Source of the DNA: Bradyrhizobium guangdongense
Lineage (GTDB): Bacteria > Pseudomonadota > Alphaproteobacteria > Rhizobiales > Xanthobacteraceae
Direction: 5' to 3'
Length of the DNA: 64,000 nt
Assembly: GCF_004114975.1 (NCBI RefSeq)
Contig: NZ_CP030051.1
Location: 1,426,001-1,490,000 of the forward strand
Position numbers and translations under genes: made by a program. Below the pieces are notes generated by a model. The model made no database searches, was not told the DNA's origin, and was given only the letters and a program-made list of their open reading frames with translations. Positions 37,535 through 47,591 of this stretch are shown piece after piece (positions within the stretch are counted from its first letter, which is position 1; every line of letters begins with the position of its first letter).

Positions 37535-39520
37535 TCAGCTGACGCGCTTCAGCACGGCGTTAACCGCAGCCTCGGCGGTAATGCCGAAATGCTGGAAGAT
37601 CTTGTTCAAAGGCGCGCTGGCACCGAACGAGTGCATGCCTACGAATTCGCCATCCTGGCCGATCACGGCATCCCAGCCCCAACGCACCGCAGCCTCGATC
37701 GCGACCTTGATCGGCGCATTACCGATGATCGCGTCACGGCGTTCCTTTGGTTGCGCTAGCAAAAGCTCGAGCGAGGGCACCGAGACCACCCGCGTCGGAA
37801 TGCCGCGCTCGGCGAGCTGCTTCTGGGCGGCCACTGCCATCTCGACTTCGGAACCCGAAGCGAACAACGTCGCCTTGGCTTCGCCTTGGGCGGCGACCAG
37901 CTCATAGGCGCCATGCTGGCAGGGATTGTCGTTCGGCGCCGTGGTCCGGAGCTGCGGCAGGTTCTGGCGCGTCAGCGCCAGCACGGTCGGGCCGTCGATG
38001 CGGTTCAGTGCGAGCTCCCAGCACTCGGCGACCTCCATCGCGTCGCAGGGACGGAACACGCGCATGTTCGGAATGGCCCTGAGCGCGGCGAGGTGCTCGA
38101 CCGGCTGGTGGGTCGGACCGTCTTCGCCGAGGCCGATGGAATCGTGCGTCATCACGTAGACGACGCCGGCACCCATCAGCGCGGCGAGGCGCATCGCGGG
38201 ACGCGCGTAGTCGGTGAAGACCAGGAAGGTCGCACCGTTCGGCGCGAAGCCGCCATGCAGGAAAATGCCGTTCATCGCCGCCGCCATGCCGTGCTCGCGG
38301 ATGCCGTAATGGATGAAGCGGCCCTTCGGCGTCTTGGCGGAGAAGGCGGTCGCCGACTTCGCCTTGTTGTTGTTGGAGCCGGTGAGGTCGGCGGAGCCGG
38401 CGAGGAATTCCATCGGCATCGCACCGGCGATCACTTCGATGACCGCTTCCGAAGACTTGCGGGTCGCCGCAGTCATCGGCTTTTCCAGGAGCTCCTTCTT
38501 GTAGGCGCGCAGCGCCTTGGCCAGCGAAGCGGGACGTTCATGGCGCAGGCGGCGCTCGAACTCGGCGCGCTTGCGGTTGCCGAGCTCGCCGAGCCGCGTT
38601 TCCCATTCCTGCCGTGCGGCCGCGCCGCGGCTGCCGGCGCCACGCCAGGCCTTCAGCACGTCATCGGGCACCGAGAACGGCTCGAGCGAGATGCCGAGAT
38701 TTTCCTTGGCGGCCTTCAGCTCGTCGGCGCCGAGCGCCTCGCCATGCGCCTTCGCGGTGCCGGCCTTATGCGGCGCGCCGAAGCCGATGGTGGTGCGGCA
38801 GGCGATCAGCGTCGGCTTGTTCGACTTCTTCGCGCGGGTGATGGCATCGGCAATCGCCGCCTGGTCGTGACCGTCGATCTTCTCGGCCGCCCAGCCCGCC
38901 GACTTGAAGCGCTTCACCTGGTCGACCGAGTCGGAGATCGAGGTCGGGCCGTCGATCGAGATGCCGTTGTCGTCGTAGAGCACGATCAGCTTGTTGAGCT
39001 TCCAGTGCCCGGCCATCGCGATCGCTTCCTGCGACACGCCTTCCATCAGGTCACCGTCGGAGGCGAGCACGTAGGTGTGGTGGTCGACGATCTTCTTGCC
39101 GAACTCGGCGGCCAGCATCTTCTCGGCGAGCGCCATGCCGACCGCGGTCGAGATACCCTGGCCGAGCGGGCCGGTGGTGGTCTCGATGCCCTTGGTGTGG
39201 CCGTGCTCCGGATGTCCGGGGGTCAGCGACCCGAGCTGACGGAAGTTCTTGAGCTGGTCGATCGTCATCTCCGGACTGCCGAGGAGATACAGCAGCGAAT
39301 AGAGCAGCATCGAGCCGTGGCCGGCCGACAGCACGAAGCGGTCGCGGTCCGGCCATTCGGTCGCGGCGATGTCGAATTTCAGGAATTGCGTGAACAGCAC
39401 CGTCGCGATGTCGGCGGCGCCCATCGGCAGGCCGGGATGGCCCGATTTCGCCTTCTCGACAGCGTCCATCGAGAGGCCACGGATCGCGTTGGCCATGCGG
39501 TTGTGGTCGACTTGCGTCAT
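37535..39520 (-). CDS. tkt: Transketolase
   Basis: A 661-residue thiamine-diphosphate enzyme of the pentose phosphate and Calvin pathways. [34 protein letters not shown] start (first residues only counted), with ThDP site [30 protein letters not shown] and the pyrimidine-domain [19 protein letters not shown]. The start at 39520 excludes 39 upstream residues of unrelated sequence. It is the first gene of the minus-strand carbon-metabolism run and is divergent from DUF4164-zapA. Confidence 0.96.
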   Translation of the reverse strand: MTQVDHNRMANAIRGLSMDAVEKAKSGHPGLPMGAADIATVLFTQFLKFDIAATEWPDRDRFVLSAGHGSMLLYSLLYLLGSPEMTIDQLKNFRQLGSLTPGHPEHGHTKGIETTTGPLGQGISTAVGMALAEKMLAAEFGKKIVDHHTYVLASDGDLMEGVSQEAIAMAGHWKLNKLIVLYDDNGISIDGPTSISDSVDQVKRFKSAGWAAEKIDGHDQAAIADAITRAKKSNKPTLIACRTTIGFGAPHKAGTAKAHGEALGADELKAAKENLGISLEPFSVPDDVLKAWRGAGSRGAAARQEWETRLGELGNRKRAEFERRLRHERPASLAKALRAYKKELLEKPMTAATRKSSEAVIEVIAGAMPMEFLAGSADLTGSNNNKAKSATAFSAKTPKGRFIHYGIREHGMAAAMNGIFLHGGFAPNGATFLVFTDYARPAMRLAALMGAGVVYVMTHDSIGLGEDGPTHQPVEHLAALRAIPNMRVFRPCDAMEVAECWELALNRIDGPTVLALTRQNLPQLRTTAPNDNPCQHGAYELVAAQGEAKATLFASGSEVEMAVAAQKQLAERGIPTRVVSVPSLELLLAQPKERRDAIIGNAPIKVAIEAAVRWGWDAVIGQDGEFVGMHSFGASAPLNKIFQHFGITAEAAVNAVLKRVS

Positions 39521-39821
39521 GTCTGAAATCCGTCTGAAATGAAGCGCTTGGCGGTGGTGCGGGCCGCGCGGGAGAAGTCTGGCGGCAGCTGAAGGTCGGG
39601 GCTGGGATAGCACCTCGGTTCCGGGAGTCCAAGGCAATCAAACGCGCCACGGCGCGAAAAGCTGCTTATCGGTGCATAGTTTCGCGGCGGCGTTGCGCTC
39701 GGCTAGCTTGCCACGTAAATTTCTGCTTCTAACCGCTTGCCGAACCGAGTCTTTTGCTGGCCGGCAAGCTCTCGAGGTCAAGCCCACGGGCTTAAGCCCA
39801 CCAGGTTCCGCCGCTGACTGC
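39521..39821. other. Divergent intergenic region tkt / DUF4164-zapA
   Basis: 301 bases without a convincing gene. It must carry the promoters for tkt (left) and the DUF4164-zapA pair (right). An inverted repeat at 39735-39769 (GCTTGCCG...CGGCAAGC, 19-base loop) is the only clear structure. No promoter could be assigned by eye. Confidence 0.6.
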
Positions 39822-40142
39822 ATGAACGATCGCGTGTCCAAAAGCTCTGCCATGACGGAATCAGCTGCCGTCGAGATCGAGATCGCGACCCGCAGACTCA
39901 CGGCGGCGCTCGACGCGCTCGAAAGCGCGGTCGAGCGGCGGCGCGATGCCGATCGCGACGAGAACGAGCTTGCGACGCGAATCCAGGCGCTGGGCGCGGA
40001 CCGCTCGCGCCTTGCCGACGAGCTCGACGGCGCGCTGGTCAAGGCACGCAAGCTCGAGCGCACCAACCGCGAGATCTCCGACCGGCTGGATTCCGCGATC
40101 GTCACGATACGCTCGGTGCTCGATACCGGAGAGGACGGATGA
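39822..40142 (+). CDS. DUF4164 family protein
   Basis: A 106-residue, highly charged, all-helical protein; nearly its whole length (EIEIATRRLTAALDALESAV through RKLERTNREISDRLDSA) is predicted coiled coil. Its family is the alphaproteobacterial DUF4164, encoded just before zapA. Start is uncertain: ATG at 39822 (used here) or ATG at 39852, which removes 10 residues; neither has a strong ribosome site. Its stop overlaps the zapA start by 4 bases (ATGA), so the two are translationally coupled and may act together in division. Confidence 0.85.
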   Translation: MNDRVSKSSAMTESAAVEIEIATRRLTAALDALESAVERRRDADRDENELATRIQALGADRSRLADELDGALVKARKLERTNREISDRLDSAIVTIRSVLDTGEDG

Positions 40143-40522
40143 GCCACATCAACGTCACCATCAACGCGCGGCAGTACCGCATGGCGTGCGAGGAGGGCCA
40201 GGAGGTGCGGCTGCTCAAGCTCGCCGAAAGCCTGGAGACCCGCATCCAGTCGCTGCGCGGAAAATTCGGCGAGATCGGCGATGCGCGGCTCACCGTGATG
40301 GCGGCGCTGACCGTCTGCGACGAACTGGTCGACGCCGGCAACCGCATCCGCACCATGGAGCAGGAGCTGACCGAGCTCCGGGATTTCCGCAACGCCGCCG
40401 TCGAGCGCGCGCGGATGACGCAAACCGCCGTGGTCAACGCCCTGAACGCCGCCGCCGAGCGCATCGAGAAATCCACCCAGGTGCTGAATCGCACGGTCGG
40501 GAACGGCATCGCGATCGGGTGA
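40139..40522 (+). CDS. zapA: Cell division protein ZapA
   Basis: A 127-residue protein that cross-links FtsZ filaments at the division ring. The N-terminal domain has VTINARQYRMACEEGQEVRLLKLAESLETRI; a coiled coil follows, GNRIRTMEQELTELRDFRNAA, to ~95. It overlaps the DUF4164 gene by 4 bases. A strong hairpin at 40557-40592 follows, and then 6S RNA, the arrangement seen in many proteobacteria. Confidence 0.93.
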   Translation: MSHINVTINARQYRMACEEGQEVRLLKLAESLETRIQSLRGKFGEIGDARLTVMAALTVCDELVDAGNRIRTMEQELTELRDFRNAAVERARMTQTAVVNALNAAAERIEKSTQVLNRTVGNGIAIG

Positions 40523-40556
40523 TCGTGGTTAGAACGAAAGATCGCGCCGCGGCGGA

Positions 40557-40592
40557 GGTGCTCACCTCTCCCCGCTGGGAGAGGTGGGCACC
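40557..40592. repeat. Strong hairpin after zapA
   Basis: CACCTCTCCC and GGGAGAGGTG form a perfect 10-bp stem with a CGCT loop (40563-40586), extended by GGTGC/GCACC. There is no T-tract. It may terminate the zapA transcript or be a truncated dispersed repeat. Confidence 0.75.
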
Positions 40593-40643
40593 GAGACCGC
40601 AGCCGGGCTGGCGATTCAGCAGTATCGTTGTTACATTGCCCCC

Positions 40644-40803
40644 GCGAGGCTGCGACGCGCGTCAGGAGCCATATATCCCCGGGGCCTTATCGATCCTTTA
40701 GGGAACTGTCCCTGGCCGGGCCCGTGGGCCCGGACATATGGTGCCCACCTACTTTCGTAGGGAACTCCGGGATCGAGTGCTTCAACGGCGTCCGCGGCTT
40801 CGC
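40644..40803 (+). ncRNA. ssrS: 6S RNA (SsrS)
   Basis: It lies between zapA and the 5-formyl-THF cyclo-ligase gene, the conserved 6S RNA position. A closing stem pairs 40644-40658 (GCGAGGCTGCGACGC) with 40788-40803 (GCGTCCGCGGCTTCGC) with one bulge. Between the arms are GGGAACTGTCCCTGG and a second AGGGAACTCC segment around a GC-rich hairpin (GGGCCCGTGGGCCC). This gives the rod with a central bubble that mimics an open promoter and binds the sigma-70 RNA polymerase. The exact ends are uncertain by several bases. Confidence 0.85.
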
Positions 40804-40860
40804 ACTGTTTCTTCCTTCTGGTTCGTGCCTGTTGAAATGACTGCGGCCAGCTCAACAGGT

Positions 40861-40973
40861 GTCATTCCCCGCGAAAGCGCGCGAAAGCGGGGAATCCAGT
40901 ACGCCGCGGCGTCGAAGTTTTAGCACTGGCGTCTCTGGCATACTGGATCGTCCGCCTTCGCGGACGATGACGG
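40861..40973. repeat. REP-like palindrome (family B variant)
   Basis: Begins GTCATTCCCCGCGAAAGCGC and ends CTTCGCGGACGATGACGG, with inner GGGGAATCCAGTA / TACTGGATCGTCC arms. It lies between 6S RNA and the cyclo-ligase gene, on whose 5' leader it may act. Confidence 0.82.
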
Positions 40974-41007
40974 CGGAGCAACATTCCGCCTCGGGGGACC
41001 AACGCAC

Positions 41008-41604
41008 ATGCCCAACACCAAATCCGAACTCCGCGCCAAAGCTCTCGCCGCGCGCGACGCGCTGAGCGAGAAGAAGCGCGCCGCCGCCGCGACAAAGCTC
41101 GCCAAGCGCGGGCTGCCGTTCGAGCTGCTGCCCGGCAGCATCGTCTCAGGCTATTCGCCGATCCGCAGCGAGATCGATCCGATGCCGCTGATGAAGAAGC
41201 TCGCCGAGGAGGGGGCGAGGCTGGCGCTGCCCTGCGTCACCGCGCGCGGACAGTCGCTGATCTTCCGCCTCTTCCATCCGAACGACCGCCTGATGCTCGG
41301 CCCGCTCGGCATTCCCGAGCCGTCGCCGGCGGCCGCCGAAGTGATTCCCGACATCATGCTGACGCCGCTCGCGGCGTTCGACCGTCTCGGCCATCGCATC
41401 GGCTATGGTGCGGGGCATTACGATGTCACCTTCGCCCATTTGCGCAAAGCCAAGCACATCGTCGGCATTGGGCTCGCTTTCGCAGCGCAGGAGATCGAGG
41501 CGGTTCCGGCACTATCACACGACGTGGCGCTGGATTATGTGCTAACGGAAACGGACGTGTTCGATTTCCGGAGTTCTGAAGTTGCGCATTCTCTTCGTGG
41601 GTGA
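41008..41604 (+). CDS. 5-formyltetrahydrofolate cyclo-ligase
   Basis: A 198-residue enzyme that converts 5-formyl-THF to 5,10-methenyl-THF with ATP. KSELRAKALAARDALSEKKR is the N-terminal substrate-binding helix; GYSPIRSEIDPMPLM, DRLGHRIGYGAGHYDVTF (the nucleotide/phosphate loop) and LSHDVALDYVLTETDV complete the fold. Its placement after 6S RNA is the conserved ssrS-ygfA arrangement. The end overlaps the next gene by 23 bases. Confidence 0.94.
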   Translation: MPNTKSELRAKALAARDALSEKKRAAAATKLAKRGLPFELLPGSIVSGYSPIRSEIDPMPLMKKLAEEGARLALPCVTARGQSLIFRLFHPNDRLMLGPLGIPEPSPAAAEVIPDIMLTPLAAFDRLGHRIGYGAGHYDVTFAHLRKAKHIVGIGLAFAAQEIEAVPALSHDVALDYVLTETDVFDFRSSEVAHSLRG

Positions 41605-42406
41605 TGTCGTCGGCCGTAGCGGGCGCAACGCCGTCGCCGAATATCTGCCCGGCATGGTCAAGGATTGGTCGCTCGATTTCGTCGTCGTCAACGGCGAGAA
41701 TTCGGCCGGCGGTTTCGGCATCACCGAAGCGATCTACCAGGAGTTTCTCGATGCCGGCGCCGATGCGGTGACGCTCGGCAACCATTCCTGGGATCAGCGC
41801 GAGGCGCTCGTCTTCATCCAGCGCGCCGAGCGCCTGGTGCGCCCCGCAAACTACCCGCGCGGCACGCCCGGCCGCGGCGCCGCTCTGGTCGAGACCAAGA
41901 ACGGCAAGCACGCGCTCGTCGTCAACGCGCTCGGGCGCGTCTTCATGACCCCGTTCGACGATCCCTTCGCGGCGCTGGAGCGCGAGCTCGGGGCCTGTCC
42001 GCTCGGCGTTGCCGCCGATGCCATCGTCGTCGATTTCCATTGCGAGGCTTCAAGCGAGAAACAGGGCGTCGGCTTCTTCTGCGACGGCCGCGCCAGCCTC
42101 GTCGTCGGCACACACACCCATGTGCCGACCGCCGACCACCAGATCCTCTCGGGCGGCACCGCCTATATGACCGACGCCGGCATGACCGGCGATTACGACT
42201 CCATCATCGGCATGCAGAAGGAAGAGCCGCTGCGGAGATTCACCTCCGGGATTCCGTCAGGCCGCTTCGAGCCGGCCGCGGGCACGGCAACGCTGAGCGG
42301 CGTTGCGGTCGAGACCGATGACGCGACGGGCCTCGCACTGAAGATCGCGCCGGTGCGTGTGGGCGGAAGGCTGGAGCCGGCGACGCCGAAGTTCTGGTTG
42401 AGCTGA
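41582..42406 (+). CDS. YmdB-like metallophosphoesterase (TIGR00282 family)
   Basis: A 274-residue binuclear-metal phosphodiesterase; in Bacillus the family member YmdB hydrolyses cyclic nucleotides. Motifs are FVGDVVGRSGR, VVNGENSAGGFGI, LGNHSWDQRE, DFHCEASSEKQG and VGTHTHVPTAD. It begins with TTG at 41582, inside the end of the cyclo-ligase gene; no in-frame ATG or GTG gives a complete first strand. Translational coupling is likely. Confidence 0.92.
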   Translation: MRILFVGDVVGRSGRNAVAEYLPGMVKDWSLDFVVVNGENSAGGFGITEAIYQEFLDAGADAVTLGNHSWDQREALVFIQRAERLVRPANYPRGTPGRGAALVETKNGKHALVVNALGRVFMTPFDDPFAALERELGACPLGVAADAIVVDFHCEASSEKQGVGFFCDGRASLVVGTHTHVPTADHQILSGGTAYMTDAGMTGDYDSIIGMQKEEPLRRFTSGIPSGRFEPAAGTATLSGVAVETDDATGLALKIAPVRVGGRLEPATPKFWLS

Positions 42407-42434
42407 AGCGCGGCACCAAGCTCGGAAATCGCAG

Positions 42435-42514
42435 GGTGGGCAAAGCGCACCTGCGCCGTGCCCACGATATTTCTCTATCTTGGCAAGTGCGTGGGCGCTT
42501 CGCTTTGCCCACCC
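42435..42514. repeat. Palindromic repeat, family D
   Basis: GGGTGGGCAAAGCG on the left pairs with CGCTTTGCCCACCC on the right, with inner CGTGCCCACG and GCGTGGGCGC arms. A repeat with GGTGGGCAAAGCG ends is familiar from Bradyrhizobium intergenic DNA, but only one copy is seen here. Confidence 0.8.
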
Positions 42515-42617
42515 AGCCAGCCAGACGTTCAGCCGAATTTCGGAATAATGGCATTATGCGCCTGTTTTGCCCGACGGTGCAACTGTTGTTCGTCAGTGGG
42601 CGCCCCAGCACCCGAGT

Positions 42618-42636
42618 CACCTCTTCCGGAGAGGTG
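42618..42636. repeat. Short perfect hairpin
   Basis: CACCTCT and AGAGGTG form a 7-bp perfect stem around TCCGG. It resembles the stem after zapA (CACCTCTCCC / GGGAGAGGTG) and may be a fragment of the same dispersed repeat. Confidence 0.65.
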
Positions 42637-42746
42637 AACCCACGCTGCCAAACGGGTCTGACTTCATCAGGCGTCTAAGCCGTTGATTCCCCACACTCCG
42701 GCTACTGTGCATGGGGTTGTTTTCAACATTTTGGTCGGAGCGGCCG

Positions 42747-44171
42747 TCAGCTCTGCCGGAATCCCATCCGGAAGGCGCCCCAGTGCTTGCCGCGGATCAT
42801 GATCGGCGAGGACAGATCCTTCATCAGCACGAACTGTCCGCCGCCCATGTCGCGGCGATAGGTCTGGAGCAGGAAGGGTTTTGTGTTGGCCGCGACCTTC
42901 TTCACCGCGCGGTCGGTGAACAGGCGGCGGTTGCGGCAATTGGCGTTGTTCCAGACCGGGTCCTTGCCCTGCGGCAGGCGATAGTTCGGATTGTGCGTCG
43001 GCAGATAGCCGCCTCTGGCCCAAGCGACGCAGAACACGATGCGCGGATCGGACTTCTGGATCGGATCCTGGATCGCGGGCAGCACGCGGTCGGTGAAGTC
43101 GACATAGGCGGTGGTGTACTGCTTGGGATCGGTGCCCGATATTTCCCGGTAGTTCTCGTCCATGAGCTGGTCGAGCGTGATCTCCCCGCGATCGATCGCG
43201 GCTTCGAACTCGGCCGAGATCCGCTTCGCGGTATCGACGACCACGCGGATCAGCGGCGCATCCGAGGTTTCGACGCCGCTGTCGGCGATCAATGCGATCA
43301 GGGTTTCGGAGGTGTCGAGCAGCTTTGTCACGCGCTGGTCGGCGCTCTTGAGATCGCGCGAGGAGAGGTCGACGCCCTTGGCGAGCTCGTTGAGCTCGCT
43401 GATCACGGTATCGCAATGGCCGAGATTGGAGGTCGCCGCGCGCGTGACGCTGTCGATCTCGGCTTCCACGGAAGCGAAGCCCTGCTGGACGCGCGAGATG
43501 ATGCCGGAGATCGCTTGCGCGCCTTCGCCCGCGGTCTTGGCGCGCTGCGAGGCATCGCTGCTCTCGCCGATCAGCCCTTCGATCTGGCCGTCGAGATCGC
43601 GCACGGTATCCGAGATCTGGTGCGTGGCCTGCCGCGTCGCCTCCGCAAGATTCTTCACTTCGCTGGCGACCACCGCAAAGCCGCGTCCGGCATTGCCGGC
43701 ACGCGCGGCTTCGATGGTGGCGTTCAGCGCCAGCAGATTGGTCTGCTTGGCGATCGCCTCGATCGATCCGGAGACCTTTGCGACCTGCGCCAGCGCCGAG
43801 CCGACGGCGCCGAGTCGCGCTTCGATCCGCTCCACGGCCGCGACCAGCTCGGAGATGTGGCTGACCGCGGTATCGACCGCGCTGCGCGACTGCGCGATCT
43901 CGCCGACCGCCGCCGACGTGGTCGATTGCACCGCCTGCGAGGCGTTGGCGATGTCGTGGTTCGCGGAGACCATGGTCTCGGCGGTCTGCTGGAGGTGATG
44001 GAACCGCTCGGACTGGTTGGCGACGCGGTTTGCAACTTCCTGGACGTTGCCGGCGATGTCGGCGAGCTCGACGCCGAGACCGCCGATGCGGTCGGCCAGC
44101 TGGTCGATCAATCGCTCGGCGAGCGTCCGGTTGGAGCCGGTGTCCATGACTGCAAGTTGTGCGACGGACAT
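42747..44171 (-). CDS. Soluble methyl-accepting chemotaxis protein with C-terminal sensor
   Basis: A 474-residue cytoplasmic chemoreceptor without membrane segments. The MCP signalling hairpin is N-terminal: [36 protein letters not shown], residues ~138-172. The C-terminal ~165 residues (from ~310) form a Cache-like ligand domain with [25 protein letters not shown] and [11 protein letters not shown]. This order is the reverse of classical receptors. It should control CheA through CheW for an intracellular or membrane-derived signal. A second paralogue lies 107 bases upstream. Confidence 0.92.
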   Translation of the reverse strand: MSVAQLAVMDTGSNRTLAERLIDQLADRIGGLGVELADIAGNVQEVANRVANQSERFHHLQQTAETMVSANHDIANASQAVQSTTSAAVGEIAQSRSAVDTAVSHISELVAAVERIEARLGAVGSALAQVAKVSGSIEAIAKQTNLLALNATIEAARAGNAGRGFAVVASEVKNLAEATRQATHQISDTVRDLDGQIEGLIGESSDASQRAKTAGEGAQAISGIISRVQQGFASVEAEIDSVTRAATSNLGHCDTVISELNELAKGVDLSSRDLKSADQRVTKLLDTSETLIALIADSGVETSDAPLIRVVVDTAKRISAEFEAAIDRGEITLDQLMDENYREISGTDPKQYTTAYVDFTDRVLPAIQDPIQKSDPRIVFCVAWARGGYLPTHNPNYRLPQGKDPVWNNANCRNRRLFTDRAVKKVAANTKPFLLQTYRRDMGGGQFVLMKDLSSPIMIRGKHWGAFRMGFRQS

Positions 44172-44278
44172 GTCAGATGAGTCCTCCAGTCGGAGCCGCC
44201 CGCCGGCCCCCGCGGCATTCCCATTCCAATTTCGATGTTAGAGGATGATTCGCGCCCGCCGTCTTGCCTGAGCGTGCA

Positions 44279-46018
44279 CTACAGCTTGTAAGCCGTCCTG
44301 AATCCGCCCCAGTGCCGGCCCTGCACGCGGATCGGGACGTCGATCTCGCGCATCATCACGGTGTTGCCGTTGCCCATGTCACGGGCATAGCTCTGGATCA
44401 GGTACGAGCGCAGGTTGTGCGCGGCCGCGAGCCCCGCCGGATCGTTGAAGATGCGGCGGTTGCGGCTGTTGGCCGTGTTCCAGGCGACATCGCCCGGCCG
44501 CTGCGGATGCGAATAGATCTTGTTGTGCACCGGCAGGAAGCCGTTGCGGTCGACCATGGCGCAGAACGCCATGCGCGGTTCCCTGGCGAGAAAGGCTTCC
44601 TGGAACGGCGGCAGCGCGCGATCGGCCCAATCGAGATATTTGGTGCGGTATTGCTGCGGATTGGTGCCTGCGATCTCGACATAGTTGGTATCGAAGAGGT
44701 CGTCGATCCTGACTTCGCCGCGCGCAACGGCCTGCTCGAAGATCTTGGTCAGCGCGTTGCCCGCCTCCATCGCGCGGGTGACGAACTCCGTGTTCTCCTC
44801 GTGGATCGACCAGAGCTTGTCTTCGATCTTCTCGCGCAGCTCGGCACTGGGACTGACGAATTGCGTGCGCGCACCGGCCTTGGACTGCTCGACCACGCGC
44901 AGGCGGCAGGCGCCGACGTCTTCGAGGTTGCCGTCGACGATGGCCTGCGATGCAAGCCGGCCTGCTTCGGCGCCGCCGATCAACACGCCGTCCATTGAGA
45001 TTTCGTAGGCCGGCAGCACGCCGCGCGCGCTCTCGAATTTGAGATGGCAGGGCAGCCGCTCCGTCTTGCGGCGGTCATCGTGCTCGCTCTGTTTGAGCAG
45101 CACCGCGCAACGCGACTTCAGCTTCTGCGCAAAAGTCGTCACGGCCTTGCCGGCGCTGGCGACGTTCTCGCCGTGGGTTTCGGCCGCCTTGGTCGCGGCG
45201 TCGATCTCGGCCGCGCTCTCGCCTACCGAGCTGATGAATTGCGAGGCGCTGGTCGCGTTGTCGGAGACCTCGCTGGTGGTGGCGTTCTGCTCGGCGACCG
45301 CGCCGTTGACGGTCTCGAACACCGGGCGGATCGCTTCGATGGCTTGCGAGATCCGGTGCACGGCGTCGGCCGACCCGGCGGCGTCGCGCTGCAGCGCGTC
45401 GATCTTCTTGGTGATCTCCTCGGTGGCGCTTTGCGTCTGCACCGCGAGCGCCTTGACCTCGGTCGCGACGACCGCAAAGCCCCTGCCGGCTTCGCCCGCA
45501 CGCGCCGCCTCGATGGTGGAGTTGAGCGCAAGCAGCGTGGTCTGCCGCGCGATCTGGGCAATCAGATTGACGACGTTGCCGATGGCGGCAGAGGACTCGC
45601 GCAGGCGATCGACGTTGGCGCGGGCTTCCTGCGCGGCGGCGCTGGCCTGGTCTGCGAGCTTTCCGGCCTCTCGGACCTGGGTGCCGATGCCCTGCGCGGA
45701 CTGGGTGAACTTGTCGGCGGCATGGGCAAAGCTGGAGGCGTTCGACTGCGCGGCATTGGTCCGCCCGGTCAGCGCGTCGGTGCGCTGGCGTATATCCGCA
45801 AGCGTTGCCGCCGTCGCCTCGGCGCCGCCCGCCACCGAATTGGCGGCACGCTCGAGCTGGCGGATCATGGCGCCGAGTTCGAGTTCCAGCAGTTCCAGGA
45901 TCTCCTGGGCCGAATCGCCCTCGGCGGCCGGGGCCGGCTCGGAATGGGGCGCGGCCGCCGGAGCGGCCGCAGGCGCAGCCTGGTCCGGCAGACGCTTCCG
46001 AAATAATCCGAACGCCAT
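44279..46018 (-). CDS. Soluble chemoreceptor with PilZ-like insert and C-terminal sensor
   Basis: A 579-residue paralogue of the neighbouring receptor. It has an Ala/Pro-rich N-terminus (1-35), an MCP hairpin at ~150-190 ([29 protein letters not shown]), a PilZ-like segment at ~312-400, and the same Cache-like C-terminus ([35 protein letters not shown]). The PilZ part has RRKTER (316-321) and EISMDG (339-344), close to the RxxxR and (D/N)xSxxG c-di-GMP motifs, with Glu replacing Asp/Asn. No membrane segment is present. It may link cyclic di-GMP level to chemotaxis. Confidence 0.9.
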   Translation of the reverse strand: MAFGLFRKRLPDQAAPAAAPAAAPHSEPAPAAEGDSAQEILELLELELGAMIRQLERAANSVAGGAEATAATLADIRQRTDALTGRTNAAQSNASSFAHAADKFTQSAQGIGTQVREAGKLADQASAAAQEARANVDRLRESSAAIGNVVNLIAQIARQTTLLALNSTIEAARAGEAGRGFAVVATEVKALAVQTQSATEEITKKIDALQRDAAGSADAVHRISQAIEAIRPVFETVNGAVAEQNATTSEVSDNATSASQFISSVGESAAEIDAATKAAETHGENVASAGKAVTTFAQKLKSRCAVLLKQSEHDDRRKTERLPCHLKFESARGVLPAYEISMDGVLIGGAEAGRLASQAIVDGNLEDVGACRLRVVEQSKAGARTQFVSPSAELREKIEDKLWSIHEENTEFVTRAMEAGNALTKIFEQAVARGEVRIDDLFDTNYVEIAGTNPQQYRTKYLDWADRALPPFQEAFLAREPRMAFCAMVDRNGFLPVHNKIYSHPQRPGDVAWNTANSRNRRIFNDPAGLAAAHNLRSYLIQSYARDMGNGNTVMMREIDVPIRVQGRHWGGFRTAYKL

Positions 46019-46240
46019 CGGCTCTCTCTTGTCGGGGAAAACGGTCGGACGCTATTCTTGCAGTCCGGAATGAAATCAGGGTTAACAATGCCCGATCTCT
46101 AGGCAGCCGGCCGTACCCAGGGCTAGCTTTACGGTGCTACCTTAGGAGTAGGAGATCCCTTTGATTCCGGCGGGTTGGCGGCCTATAAGGCCGCGCTTCC
46201 CAGGCTCACCTTTGGCTGACGATTCCTCGAGAGACCACGC

Positions 46241-46987
46241 ATGGCCGGACATTCCCAATTCAAGAACATCATGCACCGCAAGGGGCGGCAGGATGCCCAG
46301 AAGTCGAAGCTGTTCGGCAAGCTGGCGCGGGAAATCACCGTCGCGGCCAAGCTGGGCACGCCCGACCCGGCCATGAACCCGCGCCTTCGCGCCGCCGTGA
46401 TCGCCGCGCGACAGGAGAACATGCCGAAGGACAATATCGAGCGCGCCATCAAGAAGGCGCTCGGCAACGACGGCGAGAACTATGACGAGATCCGCTACGA
46501 GGGCTACGGCCCCGGCGGCGTCGCCGTCATCGTCGAGGCGCTGACCGACAATCGCAACCGCGCCGCCTCGGACATCCGCTCCTTCTTCACGAAATCCGGC
46601 GGCAATCTCGGCGAAACCGGCTCGGTCTCCTTCATGTTCGATCGCACCGGGGTGATCGAATATGATCGCAGCGTTGCCGATGACGACTCGGTGCTGGATG
46701 CCGCGATCGAGGCCGGCGCAGACGACGTGGTCTCGGGCGAAGGCGGCCACGAAATCTACGCCTCGACCGAAGGCTATCGCGACGTCGCCAAGGCGCTGGA
46801 AGCCAAGTTCGGCGAGCCGCGCAAGGCCGCGCTGATCTGGAAGCCGCAGAACACGGTCGCGGTCGACGACGAGACGGGCGAGAAGCTGCTCAAGCTGATG
46901 GACCTGCTCAACGAGCACGACGACGTCCAGAACGTCTACGCCAATTTCGAGGTGTCGGACGCGCTGATAGCGAAGATGGGCGGGTAG
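46241..46987 (+). CDS. YebC/PmpR family regulator
   Basis: A 248-residue protein of the YebC family. [20 protein letters not shown] is the invariant start, followed by [54 protein letters not shown] and [18 protein letters not shown]. Members act as DNA-binding regulators or as translation factors that relieve proline stalling. It precedes ruvC in the same orientation, as is common in bacteria. Confidence 0.96.
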   Translation: MAGHSQFKNIMHRKGRQDAQKSKLFGKLAREITVAAKLGTPDPAMNPRLRAAVIAARQENMPKDNIERAIKKALGNDGENYDEIRYEGYGPGGVAVIVEALTDNRNRAASDIRSFFTKSGGNLGETGSVSFMFDRTGVIEYDRSVADDDSVLDAAIEAGADDVVSGEGGHEIYASTEGYRDVAKALEAKFGEPRKAALIWKPQNTVAVDDETGEKLLKLMDLLNEHDDVQNVYANFEVSDALIAKMGG

Positions 46988-47063
46988 GGGACGGGCGCCT
47001 TTCCCGGGGGACTTTTGTTCTGTTTCTGTTTCGCTATCATGGGCCAACCGCTATCACTGGCCC

Positions 47064-47591
47064 ATGACCGCGCTCCCGATTCGCCAACCCGTTCGCATCA
47101 TCGGCATCGACCCCGGCCTGCGCCGCACCGGCTGGGGCGTGATCGAGGCTGACGGCAACCGCCTGATCTACGTTGCCTGCGGCTCGGTGGAACCGCCGGA
47201 CGATCTGCCGCTGTCGAGCCGGCTGCTGGCGATCCATCAAGGGCTCGCAGCCGTTCTCTCCAGCCACCAGCCGGCGGAAGCCGCGGTCGAGCAGACCTTT
47301 GTCAACAAGGATGGCGTCGCGACGCTGAAGCTTGGCCAGGCCCGCGGTGTTGCCATGCTGGCGCCCGCGATGTTCGGCATCTCTGTCGCAGAATACGCGC
47401 CGAACCAGGTGAAGAAGACGGTGGTCGGCGCCGGACACGCCGAGAAAGCCCAGATCGCGATGATGCTGAAGATTTTGCTGCCGAAGGCCGAGCCGCCATC
47501 CGCCGACGCTGCCGATGCACTCGCGATTGCCATCACGCACGCTCATCACCGCCAGAGCACCGCGCTCAGGCTGAGGGTCGCGGGACTATGA
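47064..47591 (+). CDS. ruvC: Holliday junction endodeoxyribonuclease RuvC
   Basis: A 175-residue resolvase. Catalytic acids are visible: the Asp in [15 protein letters not shown], the Glu in [12 protein letters not shown] and the C-terminal pair in [18 protein letters not shown]. It is first of ruvC-ruvA-ruvB; its stop overlaps the ruvA start by 4 bases. Confidence 0.97.
   Translation: MTALPIRQPVRIIGIDPGLRRTGWGVIEADGNRLIYVACGSVEPPDDLPLSSRLLAIHQGLAAVLSSHQPAEAAVEQTFVNKDGVATLKLGQARGVAMLAPAMFGISVAEYAPNQVKKTVVGAGHAEKAQIAMMLKILLPKAEPPSADAADALAIAITHAHHRQSTALRLRVAGL

Larger units (their letters stand above)
42407..42746. other. Intergenic region with two palindromes
   Basis: 340 bases between convergent genes with no plausible reading frame. 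It holds a repeat at 42435-42514 and a short hairpin at 42618-42636 (CACCTCT, TCCGG loop, AGAGGTG). I see nothing else that can be named. Confidence 0.6.
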
